From positions 868,001 to 932,000 of the forward strand of contig NZ_JAUHLN010000002.1 in the NCBI RefSeq assembly GCF_030412265.1: 64,000 bases of DNA. The letters run 5' to 3'. The stretch's first letter is position 1. Each line of letters begins with the position of its first letter. A program made the position numbers and the translations under genes. The DNA is from Fictibacillus terranigra (lineage in GTDB: Bacteria > Bacillota > Bacilli > Bacillales > Fictibacillaceae). This document shows, piece after piece, positions 30,940-39,051 of the stretch. Below the pieces are notes generated by a model, which worked only from the letters and a program-made list of their open reading frames with translations, ran no database searches and was not told where the DNA came from.

Positions 30940-30970
30940 ACAAAAAACACGCTGGCTGTCCGCGTGTTTA
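30940..30970 (-). terminator. Terminator of the 60-residue gene
   Basis: AAACACGC (30945-30952) pairs with GCGTGTTT (30962-30969), followed on the minus strand by TTTGTT. It overlaps the stop codon of the gene. Confidence 0.85.
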
Positions 30971-31150
30971 CGAATGGATATGGTCAAACTGACGATATAC
31001 GTGTTTAAGGACCTGATGTATGTTTTGGTTGCTATATCCGCATTCCCTCATTGCGCGGACAACATATCCAGCGATCTCTTCTTTTTGCGCATTTCCTCTT
31101 ATTTTCAGCAGCAATTCATTGATTTTTTTATTCCTCTGCCATTCCTCCAT
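30968..31150 (-). CDS. 60-residue helical protein, unknown
   Basis: The product MEEWQRNKKINELLLKIRGN... is short, soluble and helical, with two amphipathic helices (residues 3-18 and 27-52) and a single Cys. I do not recognise it. The ATG at 31150 has CAGGTGA before it, at close spacing; a TTG at 31228 upstream is in frame but lies within the terminator of the DedA gene. Its own terminator overlaps the stop codon. Moderate confidence that it is a gene. Confidence 0.55.
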   Translation of the reverse strand: MEEWQRNKKINELLLKIRGNAQKEEIAGYVVRAMRECGYSNQNIHQVLKHVYRQFDHIHS

Positions 31151-31195
31151 GCCTTCACCTGCCTGCTCTTTTTCCGCTAGTGTATGAAACGGGGA

Positions 31196-31224
31196 AAAGA
31201 AAAAGACCCCTTTAAGAAGCCTTT
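31196..31224 (-). terminator. Terminator of the DedA gene
   Basis: AAAGGCTTC pairs with GGGGTCTTT (three G-T pairs) across a five-base loop on the minus strand, followed by TTCTTTT. It lies just after the DedA stop. Confidence 0.65.
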
Positions 31225-31240
31225 TCAATCGATGGGAAAA

Positions 31241-31837
31241 CTACTTTTTACCTTTTTTTACTTTACATAAAACGATGATGAACAACAGTACGATCGCAAC
31301 GATCATAATCCCTCTTGTATAAGGAGCCGCAATGGTTTTAATATCTTCCCAATTGCTGCCGAGTGTGGTTCCCAGGTAGATAAACAAAATGGACCATGGA
31401 ATAATCGCAATCAATGTGTAAAGTGTAAATGTGGTGAATCTCATCTTCGCAATACCCGCTGGAATAGAAATAGCATGGCGGACGACAGGGATAAACCGGG
31501 CAAAAAAGATGACCCCATTCCCGTATTTTTGAAACCACTTTTCTGATAGATCAATCTGTTTTTGGCTGATGAGAATATACTTCCCGTATCTTTCCAGGAA
31601 CGGCCGACCTCCGTAATAGCCCATCCAGTATAAAAAGAGCTGAGCAATGGTCCCGCCAATCGTGCCGGCAATCACAGAGCCAGCAAAGGTTAAATGACCC
31701 TGTGAGATCATATAGCCTGCGTAAGATAAAATAAGTTCACTCGGAATGACCTCAATCATAAGACCGAGTGCAATACCGAGATGTCCTAGCCCCACTATCC
31801 ATTCCAAAAGTGATAATATCATTTCTTTCAATTCCAA
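31241..31837 (-). CDS. DedA-family membrane protein
   Basis: The 198-residue protein has four or five membrane segments and the family motifs: an N-terminal IEVIPSELILSYAGYMISQG, then the two-arginine stretch FFARFIPVVRHAISIPAGIAKM, and a final basic tail. DedA proteins flip lipid carriers such as undecaprenyl phosphate or phospholipids; the YngC-like bacillary members are probable flippases. The reading begins with a TTG at 31837 (MELKEMILSLL); an ATG five codons on (31822) is an alternative. It is a single gene. Confidence 0.88.
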   Translation of the reverse strand: MELKEMILSLLEWIVGLGHLGIALGLMIEVIPSELILSYAGYMISQGHLTFAGSVIAGTIGGTIAQLFLYWMGYYGGRPFLERYGKYILISQKQIDLSEKWFQKYGNGVIFFARFIPVVRHAISIPAGIAKMRFTTFTLYTLIAIIPWSILFIYLGTTLGSNWEDIKTIAAPYTRGIMIVAIVLLFIIVLCKVKKGKK

Positions 31838-31920
31838 TACCTACTCTCTATATAATTTATCGCCCGTCACCCTTGTCCATCGTTCAGATTCAGCCACGCT
31901 TTACGTTCTGCCGGCTAAAG

Positions 31921-32277
31921 TCACTTGAAGTTTATCATAAAACCAAGGAATGCTGCCAAAAGGCCTCCGGTATAACTGATCGCCAGATAGGCAATGAGAT
32001 GTTTCCACTGTCTTTTTCGATAAAAATGAACGTTTTCCAGTTTAAAAGTAGAAAACGTGGTAAACGCCCCCATAAATCCTATGCCAAAAAACAGTCTGAT
32101 AGAATCATCTGCATGGGCTCTCGTGAGCCAGCCAAGAAGGAAGGATCCTGTTAAGTTTACAAACAATGTGGCGATCGGAAACGTGGACTCTGTTATTTTT
32201 TTTACCATTTGTCCGATGCCAAACCTGAAAACCGCTCCAAAGAAGCCGCCCGCTGCTACTAACATCGCCTGCATCAT
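31921..32277 (-). CDS. crcB: Fluoride exporter CrcB/Fluc, second subunit
   Basis: The 118-residue protein has four transmembrane helices and the Fluc motifs: an N-terminal AAGGFFGAVFRF, the conserved NLTGSFLLGW (Asn lining the fluoride pore) and the GFMGAFTTFSTF phenylalanine box. Fluc channels work as dual-topology dimers; firmicutes often encode two unequal copies side by side, one in each orientation. The ATG at 32277 overlaps the stop of the first copy as ATGA, with GGGGAGGG about nine bases before it. Confidence 0.93.
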   Translation of the reverse strand: MMQAMLVAAGGFFGAVFRFGIGQMVKKITESTFPIATLFVNLTGSFLLGWLTRAHADDSIRLFFGIGFMGAFTTFSTFKLENVHFYRKRQWKHLIAYLAISYTGGLLAAFLGFMINFK

Positions 32278-32663
32278 GCTCGCCGGCCCTCCCCTCTTTT
32301 TCTTGGCCGCCGTGCCAGAACAAAGCCAAGCCATGACATGAACAGACCTCCTATTAAACTTAAAAGAATATAAAATACGGCAATTGCTGTATGGCCTGTT
32401 TCAAGCAGTTTGATATTTTCTACACTGAATGTAGAAAACGTAGTAAACGATCCGATGAATCCCGTCCCCGCCACTGCCATTAGATAAGGATGAACTTTAG
32501 CATTTTTTTCAATCCAAAACGCGAGGCAGCCGAGAGCGAATGAGCCTGCCATGTTGATCACGAAGGTATCCAGCGGATAACTTCCTTCCCAAAAAAGTCC
32601 AATGCCGTATCTTAAAAGGGCTCCAGCCACTCCTGCCAGCCCTACCAGTATGTAAAGAAGCAT
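32274..32663 (-). CDS. crcB: Fluoride exporter CrcB/Fluc, first subunit
   Basis: The 129-residue protein has four transmembrane helices with GLAGVAGALLRYGIG, FVINMAGSFALG and TGFIGSFTTFSTFSVEN, matching the Fluc fold with the pore asparagine and the phenylalanine box. It forms a pair with the next gene to export fluoride as a channel. GGAGAGG precedes the ATG. No fluoride (crcB-motif) riboswitch is seen; only 34 bases separate it from the upstream nrdF terminator. Confidence 0.93.
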   Translation of the reverse strand: MLLYILVGLAGVAGALLRYGIGLFWEGSYPLDTFVINMAGSFALGCLAFWIEKNAKVHPYLMAVAGTGFIGSFTTFSTFSVENIKLLETGHTAIAVFYILLSLIGGLFMSWLGFVLARRPRKRGEGRRA

Positions 32664-32696
32664 ATGCGCTTGTCCTCTCCATTCCTGAATCTAAAC

Positions 32697-32737
32697 AAAA
32701 CAGACTCCTGCCGCTAAGGCGGCAGGAGCTCTGTTTT
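32697..32737 (-). terminator. Terminator of the nrdEF operon
   Basis: A long stem, AAAACAGACTCCTGCCG with CGGCAGGAGCTCTGTTTT, loop CTAAG, closes the operon. The minus strand continues TTTTG. It lies 55 bases after the nrdF stop. Confidence 0.9.
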
Positions 32738-32792
32738 CATCTCCGATATTATCTTATCATGTTTATTTCAGTTAACACAATTTGCGTTTAAG

Positions 32793-33830
32793 TTATAGAT
32801 CGTCAAAGCCGTTGGCATCTGAAACTTTTGTATATTGCCGGGGCTTCTGCTCAAAGAAGTCGCTCTTTCCATGGTCAACATCTTCATACGCCTTAATCCA
32901 CTTCATAGGGTTCTCTCTGAAGCCTTCAAAAGGGCGTTCGATTCCAAGTTCATTTACTCGCTTGTTCGCCATGAATTTAATGTAGGCTTCTAAATCATCC
33001 ATCCGCAGTCCCGGAAAACGATCTCCGATAATGTATCGACCCCATTGTATCTCCAGTTCTGCTGCCTTTTTGAAGGTTTCCTGAACGAACCGGGCCGTCT
33101 CAAGAGAATTTAATTCTGGTACTTCATTAAGCAATTCCTTGAAAATGTTGGAGAACAGCCTGACGTGAAGCTGTTCATCACGGTTAATATAATTGATCAT
33201 GGTGCTGGAGGCGACCATTTTTTGGTTTCGGGCAAGATTATAGAAGAACGCAAAGCCTGAGTAAAAATTTAAGCCTTCCAGGACGATATCATAAACGATC
33301 GATTCCATAAAAGTTTTTGGAGTCGGGTATTCTGTAAACTTCAAGTAGCCATTCGCTATAAAATCGTTCCGTTCCCTCAACACAGGGTCATGCTTCCAGT
33401 ATTCAAAGATTTCATCTTGTTTTTGCTTGTTGACCAGGCTTGATAGCACGTACGAATAGGATTGGTTATGCACGACCTCCTGAAAGGATAGAACCGTCAT
33501 GAGAGCGGAAAGGCTGGAATCCGTTAGATAGGCTGAAACCCTCGAAGAGTAATCCGTTTGAATGCTGTCCAGGAAAGCCAGCAGACCTATGATCTTATTA
33601 AATGTATCCTTTTCCTCACTTGATAGATTCGGGTATTGTTTCACATCGCCTGACATATTGATCTCAAATGGGGTCCAAAAATTGGCGAGCATGTTTTTAT
33701 AAAGCGGATAGGCCCAGCCGTAACGCACGTCGTCCCAGTTTAATACATTGGAGCTCTGTCCGTTAATCAAGCCGGTAGATGCATTCGGTGCTTTCACATC
33801 ATATAGTTTTCGTTCTGTCAATGTATTCAT
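32793..33830 (-). CDS. nrdF: Ribonucleoside-diphosphate reductase beta subunit
   Basis: The 345-residue protein is a class I R2 subunit with iron/manganese ligands: Asp in AFLDSIQ, Glu and His in SFQEVVHNQSYSYV with the radical Tyr following, Glu in LEGLNFYSGF, and Glu/His in NRDEQLHVR. It makes the tyrosyl radical used by NrdE. The start is the ATG at 33830 (MNTLTERKL), after AAAGGG at a rather long distance; the frame runs open into nrdE. Twenty bases separate it from nrdE. Confidence 0.93.
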   Translation of the reverse strand: MNTLTERKLYDVKAPNASTGLINGQSSNVLNWDDVRYGWAYPLYKNMLANFWTPFEINMSGDVKQYPNLSSEEKDTFNKIIGLLAFLDSIQTDYSSRVSAYLTDSSLSALMTVLSFQEVVHNQSYSYVLSSLVNKQKQDEIFEYWKHDPVLRERNDFIANGYLKFTEYPTPKTFMESIVYDIVLEGLNFYSGFAFFYNLARNQKMVASSTMINYINRDEQLHVRLFSNIFKELLNEVPELNSLETARFVQETFKKAAELEIQWGRYIIGDRFPGLRMDDLEAYIKFMANKRVNELGIERPFEGFRENPMKWIKAYEDVDHGKSDFFEQKPRQYTKVSDANGFDDL

Positions 33831-33850
33831 TTCTTCATCTAGTCCCTTTC

Positions 33851-36121
33851 TTAGCTGGAACAGCTCTCGCAGTCTTCCAATTCTGCAATGGATGTTGACC
33901 TCGTATAGTAGGTGGTTTTCAAGCCTGACTTCCATGCCGTCATATGAAGATCGAGAAGTTCTTTCGCTTTAATCGTATTTTTGACATAAAAGTTAAACGA
34001 AATCGACTGGTCAACATGTTTTTGTCTAGCAGCGTTCTGTCTGATGCTCCAGTGCTGATCCAGCTCATATGCGGATTTATAGTACCAGTTTGTCTGAGGA
34101 GTAAGATCAGGAGCGGTTACCGGAATTCTAAAATCCTTTTTCTCTTCAGAGTATTCTTTTTTAAAAATCGGATCGACGGATGCTGTTGAGTTTGCGATCA
34201 GGCTCGTTGTTGCATTAGGTGCAACCGCCATAAGCCAGGCGTTCCTCAGACCGTTCTGCTGAACCTGTTGTTTTAATACTTTCCACTCGTCCGTTATATA
34301 GTTCCTGTCTTCAAAATAAACGCCGGTTTCCCATTCAGAACCTTTAAAAGCGGGATAAGCTCCTTTTTCCTTGGCCAGTTCATGGCTTGCACGGATGCTT
34401 AAATAGCTGATCTTTTCGTAGAGGCGGTCATTGTAGGATACGGCCTCCTCTGACTCCCATCGGATTCCCTCCACTGCCAAAAGGTGATGCAGCCCAAAAG
34501 TACCCAAGCCGATTGCACGGTATTTCTTGTTTGTAAGGACGGCTTGTTTCACTTCAATCCGTTCCTGGTTCATATCAACGACGTTATCCAGCATGCGGAC
34601 CTGAATAGGAATCAATCGCTCAAGCACCTCATCTTTAACGGCTTTGGCCAATGAAATGGAGCTTAAATTGCATGTGACATAATCTCCAGGGCTTTTTGTG
34701 ATCACAATTTTTCCGTCCTGTGTGAATTCCTCTTCCACCGTAGTCGCCGATCCGTTCTGGGCGATCTCGGTGCAGAGGTTGCTGCAGTATACCATGCCGG
34801 CATGCTTATTCGGGTTAGCCCGGTTGACCGTGTCTCTGTAAAACATATACGGTACTCCCGTTTCGAGCTGGCTTTTCATGATTCTTTTAAAGATCTCAAT
34901 GGCCGGCACCACGTCATAGCCGGAGCCTTTCTCCCCGAAGAGCCCGCGGTCTGCCGCAGCTGCACACTCGTCGTATTTTGCGCGGAAGCTGCCTTTACCC
35001 GGCTCTTCATCATAGAAATCATCAAGCTCATACCCCATCACTTTTTTTACCGTATACGGATCAAAAAGATACCAGTCTTCTCTCGATTCCGCCTTCTCCA
35101 TAAATAAATCCGGTATGCAGAGTCCGAGGAACAAATCATGAACCCTCTGCCGTTCATCACCATTATTCAGCTTGGCATCAAGAAAAGAAAAAAGGTCCTT
35201 GCCGAACACATTATAATAAATAGCGATAGCTCCCTTGCGCTGTCCAAGCTGATCGACACTCACTGCTGTCTGATTCAGCAGCTTCGCCCATGGAATGATG
35301 CCCGATGAGTTTCCTTTAAATCCACGGATTTCTGATCCAAGGCTTCTGATTTTTCCAAGGTAAACAGAAATCCCCCCTCCTCCCTTTGAGAGAGTTGCTG
35401 CATCTGTTGTAGAATCATAGATCCCCCGCAGGCTGTCATCCATCGTATCGATGAAGCAGCTGGACAGCTGGCCATAACTTTTACCTGCATTAGCAAGGGT
35501 GGGGGTTGCAACGGTCATGTACAAGTTTGACATTGCCCAATACGCTTCCTTAACCAGATACAATCGGCGTTCTGATGGTTCACCGGACATCAAAGACATC
35601 GCGATGATCATAAAACGTTCCTGCGGCAGTTCATACACTCCGCCTTCATGAGATTTGGCAAGATAACGGTCACCCAGCGTACGAAGGCCGATATAGGTAA
35701 AAAGTTCGTCCCTTTGGGGCATGATCTCCGCTTCAAGCTCATCGATTTCTTCCGGTGAATAGCTGCTTAAAAGGTTCTCTTCATAGATTCCTTTATCTGT
35801 GAGTGTAAGAATCAGCCCTTGCAACGAGCCATATCCCCTTGTCCCATCGGTATTTCTGTTCTTGACCGCTTCAGAGTAAAGTTTTCTCAGGTGAATTCTT
35901 GCTGCGACAAAAGTCCAATCAGGTTCCTGTATGGAGATTCGTTCCAGGGCATGCAAAATGGCCATATTCATAGCTTCTGCTTGAGCTCCGCCTTTTTCAG
36001 CATAATAGCCCACTTGTTCGATATACTCTTCCTTTTTATTAAGCTGTGGAAAGTCAAAAAGAATGTCTTCCAGCCATTTCATAATAAGATGATCCGTTCC
36101 GCCTGCAATAACCACAGTCAC
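33851..36121 (-). CDS. nrdE: Ribonucleoside-diphosphate reductase alpha subunit
   Basis: The 756-residue class I alpha subunit has an N-terminal ATP-cone (residues about 5-90) for allosteric control and the active-site residues: Cys in QLSSCFIDTMDD, Cys and Glu in YCSNLCTEIAQNG, Cys in YVTCNLSSIS, and the C-terminal thioredoxin-linked pair CESC at the very end. It reduces ribonucleoside diphosphates. The size and the ATP-cone fit the class Ia type more than the compact Ib NrdE. I start at the GTG at 36121, after AAAGGAGG with four-base spacing; a GTG two codons on is possible. The gene lies behind a B12 riboswitch, a terminator and NrdR boxes. Confidence 0.93.
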   Translation of the reverse strand: MTVVIAGGTDHLIMKWLEDILFDFPQLNKKEEYIEQVGYYAEKGGAQAEAMNMAILHALERISIQEPDWTFVAARIHLRKLYSEAVKNRNTDGTRGYGSLQGLILTLTDKGIYEENLLSSYSPEEIDELEAEIMPQRDELFTYIGLRTLGDRYLAKSHEGGVYELPQERFMIIAMSLMSGEPSERRLYLVKEAYWAMSNLYMTVATPTLANAGKSYGQLSSCFIDTMDDSLRGIYDSTTDAATLSKGGGGISVYLGKIRSLGSEIRGFKGNSSGIIPWAKLLNQTAVSVDQLGQRKGAIAIYYNVFGKDLFSFLDAKLNNGDERQRVHDLFLGLCIPDLFMEKAESREDWYLFDPYTVKKVMGYELDDFYDEEPGKGSFRAKYDECAAAADRGLFGEKGSGYDVVPAIEIFKRIMKSQLETGVPYMFYRDTVNRANPNKHAGMVYCSNLCTEIAQNGSATTVEEEFTQDGKIVITKSPGDYVTCNLSSISLAKAVKDEVLERLIPIQVRMLDNVVDMNQERIEVKQAVLTNKKYRAIGLGTFGLHHLLAVEGIRWESEEAVSYNDRLYEKISYLSIRASHELAKEKGAYPAFKGSEWETGVYFEDRNYITDEWKVLKQQVQQNGLRNAWLMAVAPNATTSLIANSTASVDPIFKKEYSEEKKDFRIPVTAPDLTPQTNWYYKSAYELDQHWSIRQNAARQKHVDQSISFNFYVKNTIKAKELLDLHMTAWKSGLKTTYYTRSTSIAELEDCESCSS

Positions 36122-36146
36122 ATCTCCTCCTTTAAACATCTGCAAA

Positions 36147-36176
36147 TTAAAAAGGCCCATCCAGTGGATGAGCCTA
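36147..36176 (-). terminator. Regulated terminator before nrdE
   Basis: GGCTCATCC pairs with GGATGGGCC (one G-T pair), loop ACT, followed by TTTTTAATTT on the minus strand. It stands between the cobalamin riboswitch and the nrdE start, so B12 probably acts by ending transcription here. Confidence 0.88.
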
Positions 36177-36261
36177 AAAACGACACGAGTTATTAGAAAC
36201 AAAAATAGCCATTACAGTGCCGTTTCTGCTTCTCAATCCCCGAAGAATCAAAACCGTGAAA

Positions 36262-36445
36262 CAAAAAGGCAGGTCTACTGGCTAATGCTTCCTCCTAGTC
36301 TGAGCCTTCCCGTATAACAGCCACATTCTTGTGCGCGTCGTTACACAGTGGTTTCTCATTTCGTCCACATAACAGTTGCGGGGACAGCTCCGGCTTGAGT
36401 ACCGGATTCCCTTTTAAGTCTCGCAAGACACCTTTCGTTTCAAAA
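36262..36445 (-). ncRNA. Cobalamin (AdoCbl) riboswitch
   Basis: On the minus strand the sequence has the core B12 elements in order: an AAAGGGAATCCGGT segment, GGAGCTGTCCCCGCAACTGT, an imperfect stem, GGAAGGCTCAGACTAGGAGGA, and the B12 box AGCCAGTAGACCTGCC (rc of 36268-36283). The pairing P-loops with ACCGG/CCGGA type helices are visible by eye. With the terminator downstream it should shut nrdEF off when coenzyme B12 is plentiful. Known B12-riboswitch logic in other bacteria is that a B12-dependent class II reductase replaces the class I enzyme. Confidence 0.95.
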
Positions 36446-36460
36446 TACTATATTTAGTTT
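36445..36460. promoter_or_regulatory. NrdR box, proximal
   Basis: ATACTATATTTAGTTT matches 12 to 13 of 16 positions of the NrdR consensus ACACWATATWTWGTGT. It is paired with a second box 31 bases away (three helical turns), the usual NrdR spacing. Confidence 0.85.
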
Positions 36461-36475
36461 AATACATTTACTTTC

Positions 36476-36491
36476 ACACTAAATATAGTAT
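36476..36491. promoter_or_regulatory. NrdR box, distal
   Basis: ACACTAAATATAGTAT matches the NrdR consensus. It lies directly next to a TTGACA hexamer (minus strand 36498-36493), so NrdR binding would cover the promoter. Confidence 0.85.
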
Positions 36492-36512
36492 TTGTCAACA
36501 CCTTTGTTTCAT

Positions 36513-36923
36513 TTATTTGTTGTTCCAAATCGTATTTGCACAGTACTTTATGATGTCCCGCCTGCGGATAATCCCTATAAAATGCCCGTCATCATCCGTC
36601 ACAGGAATAAAGTTTTGATCGGTTGCCAATGTAATTAAATCTTCCATATTTGAGTTGATCGATACTGAAATGTTATTCACACGCTGTGGAACATCCTTCA
36701 GTTTCGTTTTTACCACATCATGAAAACCGAGATCAAACGCCTCTTTCAGTTTCCATAACAGATCCCCCTCTGTCAGTGTACCTACGTACTGACCATCCTC
36801 AGATACAAGGGGAACAGAAGTGTATTTGTGATAAGAAAGCTTCTCCAATGCCTGCCTGATGGTCGACTCAGGATTTAAATATTTAACCTCTTCCTTAGGC
36901 AATAGATAAAAAGCTATGTTCAT
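36513..36923 (-). CDS. CBS-pair domain protein
   Basis: The 136-residue protein is made of two CBS motifs only: the first about 20-60 (STIRQALEKLSYHKYTSVPLVSEDGQYVGTLTEGDLL), the second about 85-130 (SNMEDLITLATDQNFIPVTDDDGHFIGIIRRRDII). Such pairs bind AMP, ATP or cyclic dinucleotides and regulate partners. B. subtilis has several (DarB, YhcV and others); the partner here is unknown. The ATG at 36923 has AAAGGAG about nine bases before it, and a GTG at 36944 is rejected for lack of one. Confidence 0.85.
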   Translation of the reverse strand: MNIAFYLLPKEEVKYLNPESTIRQALEKLSYHKYTSVPLVSEDGQYVGTLTEGDLLWKLKEAFDLGFHDVVKTKLKDVPQRVNNISVSINSNMEDLITLATDQNFIPVTDDDGHFIGIIRRRDIIKYCANTIWNNK

Positions 36924-37079
36924 GCTGTGATCTCCTTTAACCATAAATTGCAGCCGTTCTTTTCTACTATAGCAAAAATTAAAATAAATGAGCAGTATAA
37001 ACTATCACACAAAAAAAGCCCTAAGACGGACGCAATGCTCTATTGGTTATTCCCTCACGAACGTTTATTTAAACTTTTT

Positions 37080-37256
37080 TCACTGATTACCCGTAAAGCT
37101 TTGCTTAAAAAGCCAGCTTTTATATTCTTCTTCCAGCTCAGTTAATGGCCGATTGGAAAGCTCCGCTTCAATCTCTTTGCTTATCCCGTTTTTTTTCAGC
37201 ATCTGGATAAGGAATTTCTTTCGATCTTCAATGGCTTTCCGCAATATTCCGCCCAT
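37080..37256 (-). CDS. FbpA-like small basic protein
   Basis: The 58-residue reading MGGILRKAIEDRKKFLIQML..., ending ..PLTELEEEYKSWLFKQSFTGNQ, has the shape of the Fur-regulated basic protein A family: a very basic N-terminal helix (RKAIEDRKKFL) and a C-terminal LTELEEEYK motif. GGGAGG precedes the ATG. In B. subtilis FbpA helps the small RNA FsrA spare iron. No convincing Fur box is seen upstream, so iron control here is unproven. The gene was found by reading the minus strand directly. Confidence 0.65.
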   Translation of the reverse strand: MGGILRKAIEDRKKFLIQMLKKNGISKEIEAELSNRPLTELEEEYKSWLFKQSFTGNQ

Positions 37257-37401
37257 CGTTCCCTCCCATTAAAGCGTTTTCATAATAAAGTATACGCTGC
37301 AGCTGCCAAATAGTTTCAGCTTTCATTAAGCTTTACTGAAATTTATTGGATAGCGGACACTTTTATTACAGCTTGAGAGAAGAACTGTATTCTGTCGTTC
37401 T

Positions 37402-37914
37402 TTATAAATCTTTATTGATTTCCCGAATGACATGGGCGAGCTCGGGCAGGATCAGTTTCTTCATGGCAAGTGCAGCCGCCCCGGAAGATCCAGGCATGGC
37501 AAAAACAGCTGTGGAACCAACGACTCCTGCTGCTGCTCTGCTTAAAATAGCAGCAGATCCAATATCCTCTGTATAACTCAGCATTCGAAACAGTTCACCA
37601 AATCCCGTGATCTCTTTTGTAAACATTGGTTTCAGCGTTTCAATGGTCACATCCCTGGCTGCAATACCTGTTCCTCCATTGATTAAAATCGCCTGAATTT
37701 CAGTTGTTTGACAACCGTTCAAGACAGCCGATTGAATCTCTTCCTGCTCGTCTTTTACAATGACGTACTCCGCGACCGCATGGCCATTTGACAATAGCTG
37801 ATCTTTGATCAGGCTGCCACTGCGATCGGTTTCTACTGATCTTGTATCACTTACTGTAATAATCTTGCAGGAGACAGATAAAGGGGCTTCTTTTTTATGC
37901 TCTTCAACACTCAT
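37402..37914 (-). CDS. moaB: Molybdenum cofactor biosynthesis protein MoaB
   Basis: The 170-residue MogA/MoaB-fold protein has the molybdopterin-binding motif SDTRSVETDRSG (residues about 23-34) and ILINGGTGIAARDVTIETLKP with the GGTG loop, plus the final VFAMPGSSGAAALAMKKLILPELAHVIRE. It adenylates molybdopterin before metal insertion. It is the only molybdenum-cofactor gene in the window and stands alone. AAAGGAG lies eight bases before the ATG. Confidence 0.94.
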   Translation of the reverse strand: MSVEEHKKEAPLSVSCKIITVSDTRSVETDRSGSLIKDQLLSNGHAVAEYVIVKDEQEEIQSAVLNGCQTTEIQAILINGGTGIAARDVTIETLKPMFTKEITGFGELFRMLSYTEDIGSAAILSRAAAGVVGSTAVFAMPGSSGAAALAMKKLILPELAHVIREINKDL

Positions 37915-38013
37915 ATGCTTCTCCTTTCAAAACTTAGTAATGGATGTATTATCCTTTATTCATAATAAGAAGTCTATTGTTTTGATCAAAGGAATAAATC
38001 GGAATAAATACGC

Positions 38014-38042
38014 TTTGCAAAACGTAACGTTTCCGTTATAAT
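38014..38042 (+). promoter_or_regulatory. Promoter of the zinc-binding lipoprotein gene
   Basis: TTTGCA (38014-38019) and TATAAT (38037-38042) are 17 bases apart. The spacer has AACG repeats (AACGTAACGTTTCCGTT) that resemble part of a Zur site only weakly. Confidence 0.65.
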
Positions 38043-38063
38043 TAGACCGGAAGGAGCAATCAA

Positions 38064-38996
38064 ATGAACAAAAAATATGTCTATGCCGCCCTGGCGTTTA
38101 TGATCATCGGATCCTTGATCCTATCGGGCTGCGCGAAAGGCACAAAACATAAATTAAACAGCCCTCATAAGCTTACCATAACAACAACGCTTTATCCCCT
38201 CGAATACTTTACGGAAAGAATCGGAGGCAAGCATGTTTCTGTATCCAACGTGGTACCCCCGGGAACTGACGCCCATTCTTTTGAACCTTCTACGAAGGAC
38301 ATGATCAAAATATCTGATAGCGATGCTTTTATCTATAATGGAACAGGCATTGAAGGTTTTGCAGATAAAGTGAATGAAACAGTTAAAAAAGAAGGCGTAA
38401 AAACCGTTAAAGCTGCAGAAGGCCTTACGCTCGAAAAAACAGAGCACCATGATGAGGTACATGACGAACACGGGGATAAAGATCCTCACATCTGGCTCGA
38501 TCCGGTGTACTCCATTCAAATGGCAAAAAATATTGAAAAGGCATTGATCGATCTGAATCCAAAAGCGAAATCAGATTTTCAAAAGAATTACCGGTCATTA
38601 AGGAAGGATCTAAAAAGGCTGGATGAATCCTTCCATCTAACGGTCAACGAAAGTCCTAATAAGGAGATCATTGTGTCCCATGCTGCCTATGGTTACTGGG
38701 AGCATCGTTATGGATTGAAACAGATACCTGTTTCCGGCCTCTCCACTTCCCAGGAACCGTCTCAAAAGCAGCTGCGAGCCTTAATCAAACACGCCAAGGC
38801 AAAGCATATCCGCTATGTGCTCCTTGAGAACAGCGCGAGCGATAAAGTGGCCAGAGTGGTTGAAAAAGAAACCGGAGCAAAAACGCTAAAATTAAGAAAT
38901 CTGGAAACGCTCAGTCCTAAAGATGCTGAAGCGGACGAGGATTATTTATCACTCATGCAAAAAAATGTTCAAGTCATAAAACAAGCCCTGCAATAA
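38064..38996 (+). CDS. Zinc ABC transporter substrate-binding lipoprotein (ZnuA/AdcA type)
   Basis: The 310-residue protein has a lipobox (LILSGC) and the ZnuA fold: the first metal His in PPGTDAHSFEPSTKDM, a histidine/acid-rich flexible loop (HHDEVHDEHGDKDPHIWLDP, residues about 129-148), then a His in IVSHAAYGYW and Glu/Asp near the C terminus. It captures Zn2+ (or Mn2+) outside the membrane. The His-rich loop favours zinc. The permease and ATPase are not encoded next to it. GAAGGAG stands eight bases before the ATG. Confidence 0.9.
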   Translation: MNKKYVYAALAFMIIGSLILSGCAKGTKHKLNSPHKLTITTTLYPLEYFTERIGGKHVSVSNVVPPGTDAHSFEPSTKDMIKISDSDAFIYNGTGIEGFADKVNETVKKEGVKTVKAAEGLTLEKTEHHDEVHDEHGDKDPHIWLDPVYSIQMAKNIEKALIDLNPKAKSDFQKNYRSLRKDLKRLDESFHLTVNESPNKEIIVSHAAYGYWEHRYGLKQIPVSGLSTSQEPSQKQLRALIKHAKAKHIRYVLLENSASDKVARVVEKETGAKTLKLRNLETLSPKDAEADEDYLSLMQKNVQVIKQALQ

Positions 38997-39044
38997 AAAA
39001 GCAGGAACATGAGTCATTCATTGATTCACATTCCTGCCTTTTTA
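38995..39044. terminator. Bidirectional terminator
   Basis: AAAAAAGCAGGAA pairs with TTCCTGCCTTTTT around a loop with an internal TGAATCA repeat. It ends the zinc-lipoprotein gene and the convergent CopC-domain gene. Confidence 0.85.
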
Positions 39045-39051
39045 GGTTAGC

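Larger units (their letters stand above)
36122..36512. other. nrdEF leader and control region
   Basis: This 391-base non-coding stretch, read on the minus strand, has two NrdR-type boxes and promoter elements at its far end, the cobalamin riboswitch, a linker, and a terminator just before nrdE. No protein gene is seen in it. Confidence 0.85.

Noticed and set aside
32664-32696. Possible fluoride riboswitch before crcB
   Set aside because: The region is only 33 bases long and shows no crcB-motif pattern.
38010-38050. Possible Zur box in the zinc-lipoprotein promoter
   Set aside because: The AACG repeats match the Bacillus Zur consensus too poorly to be reported as an operator.
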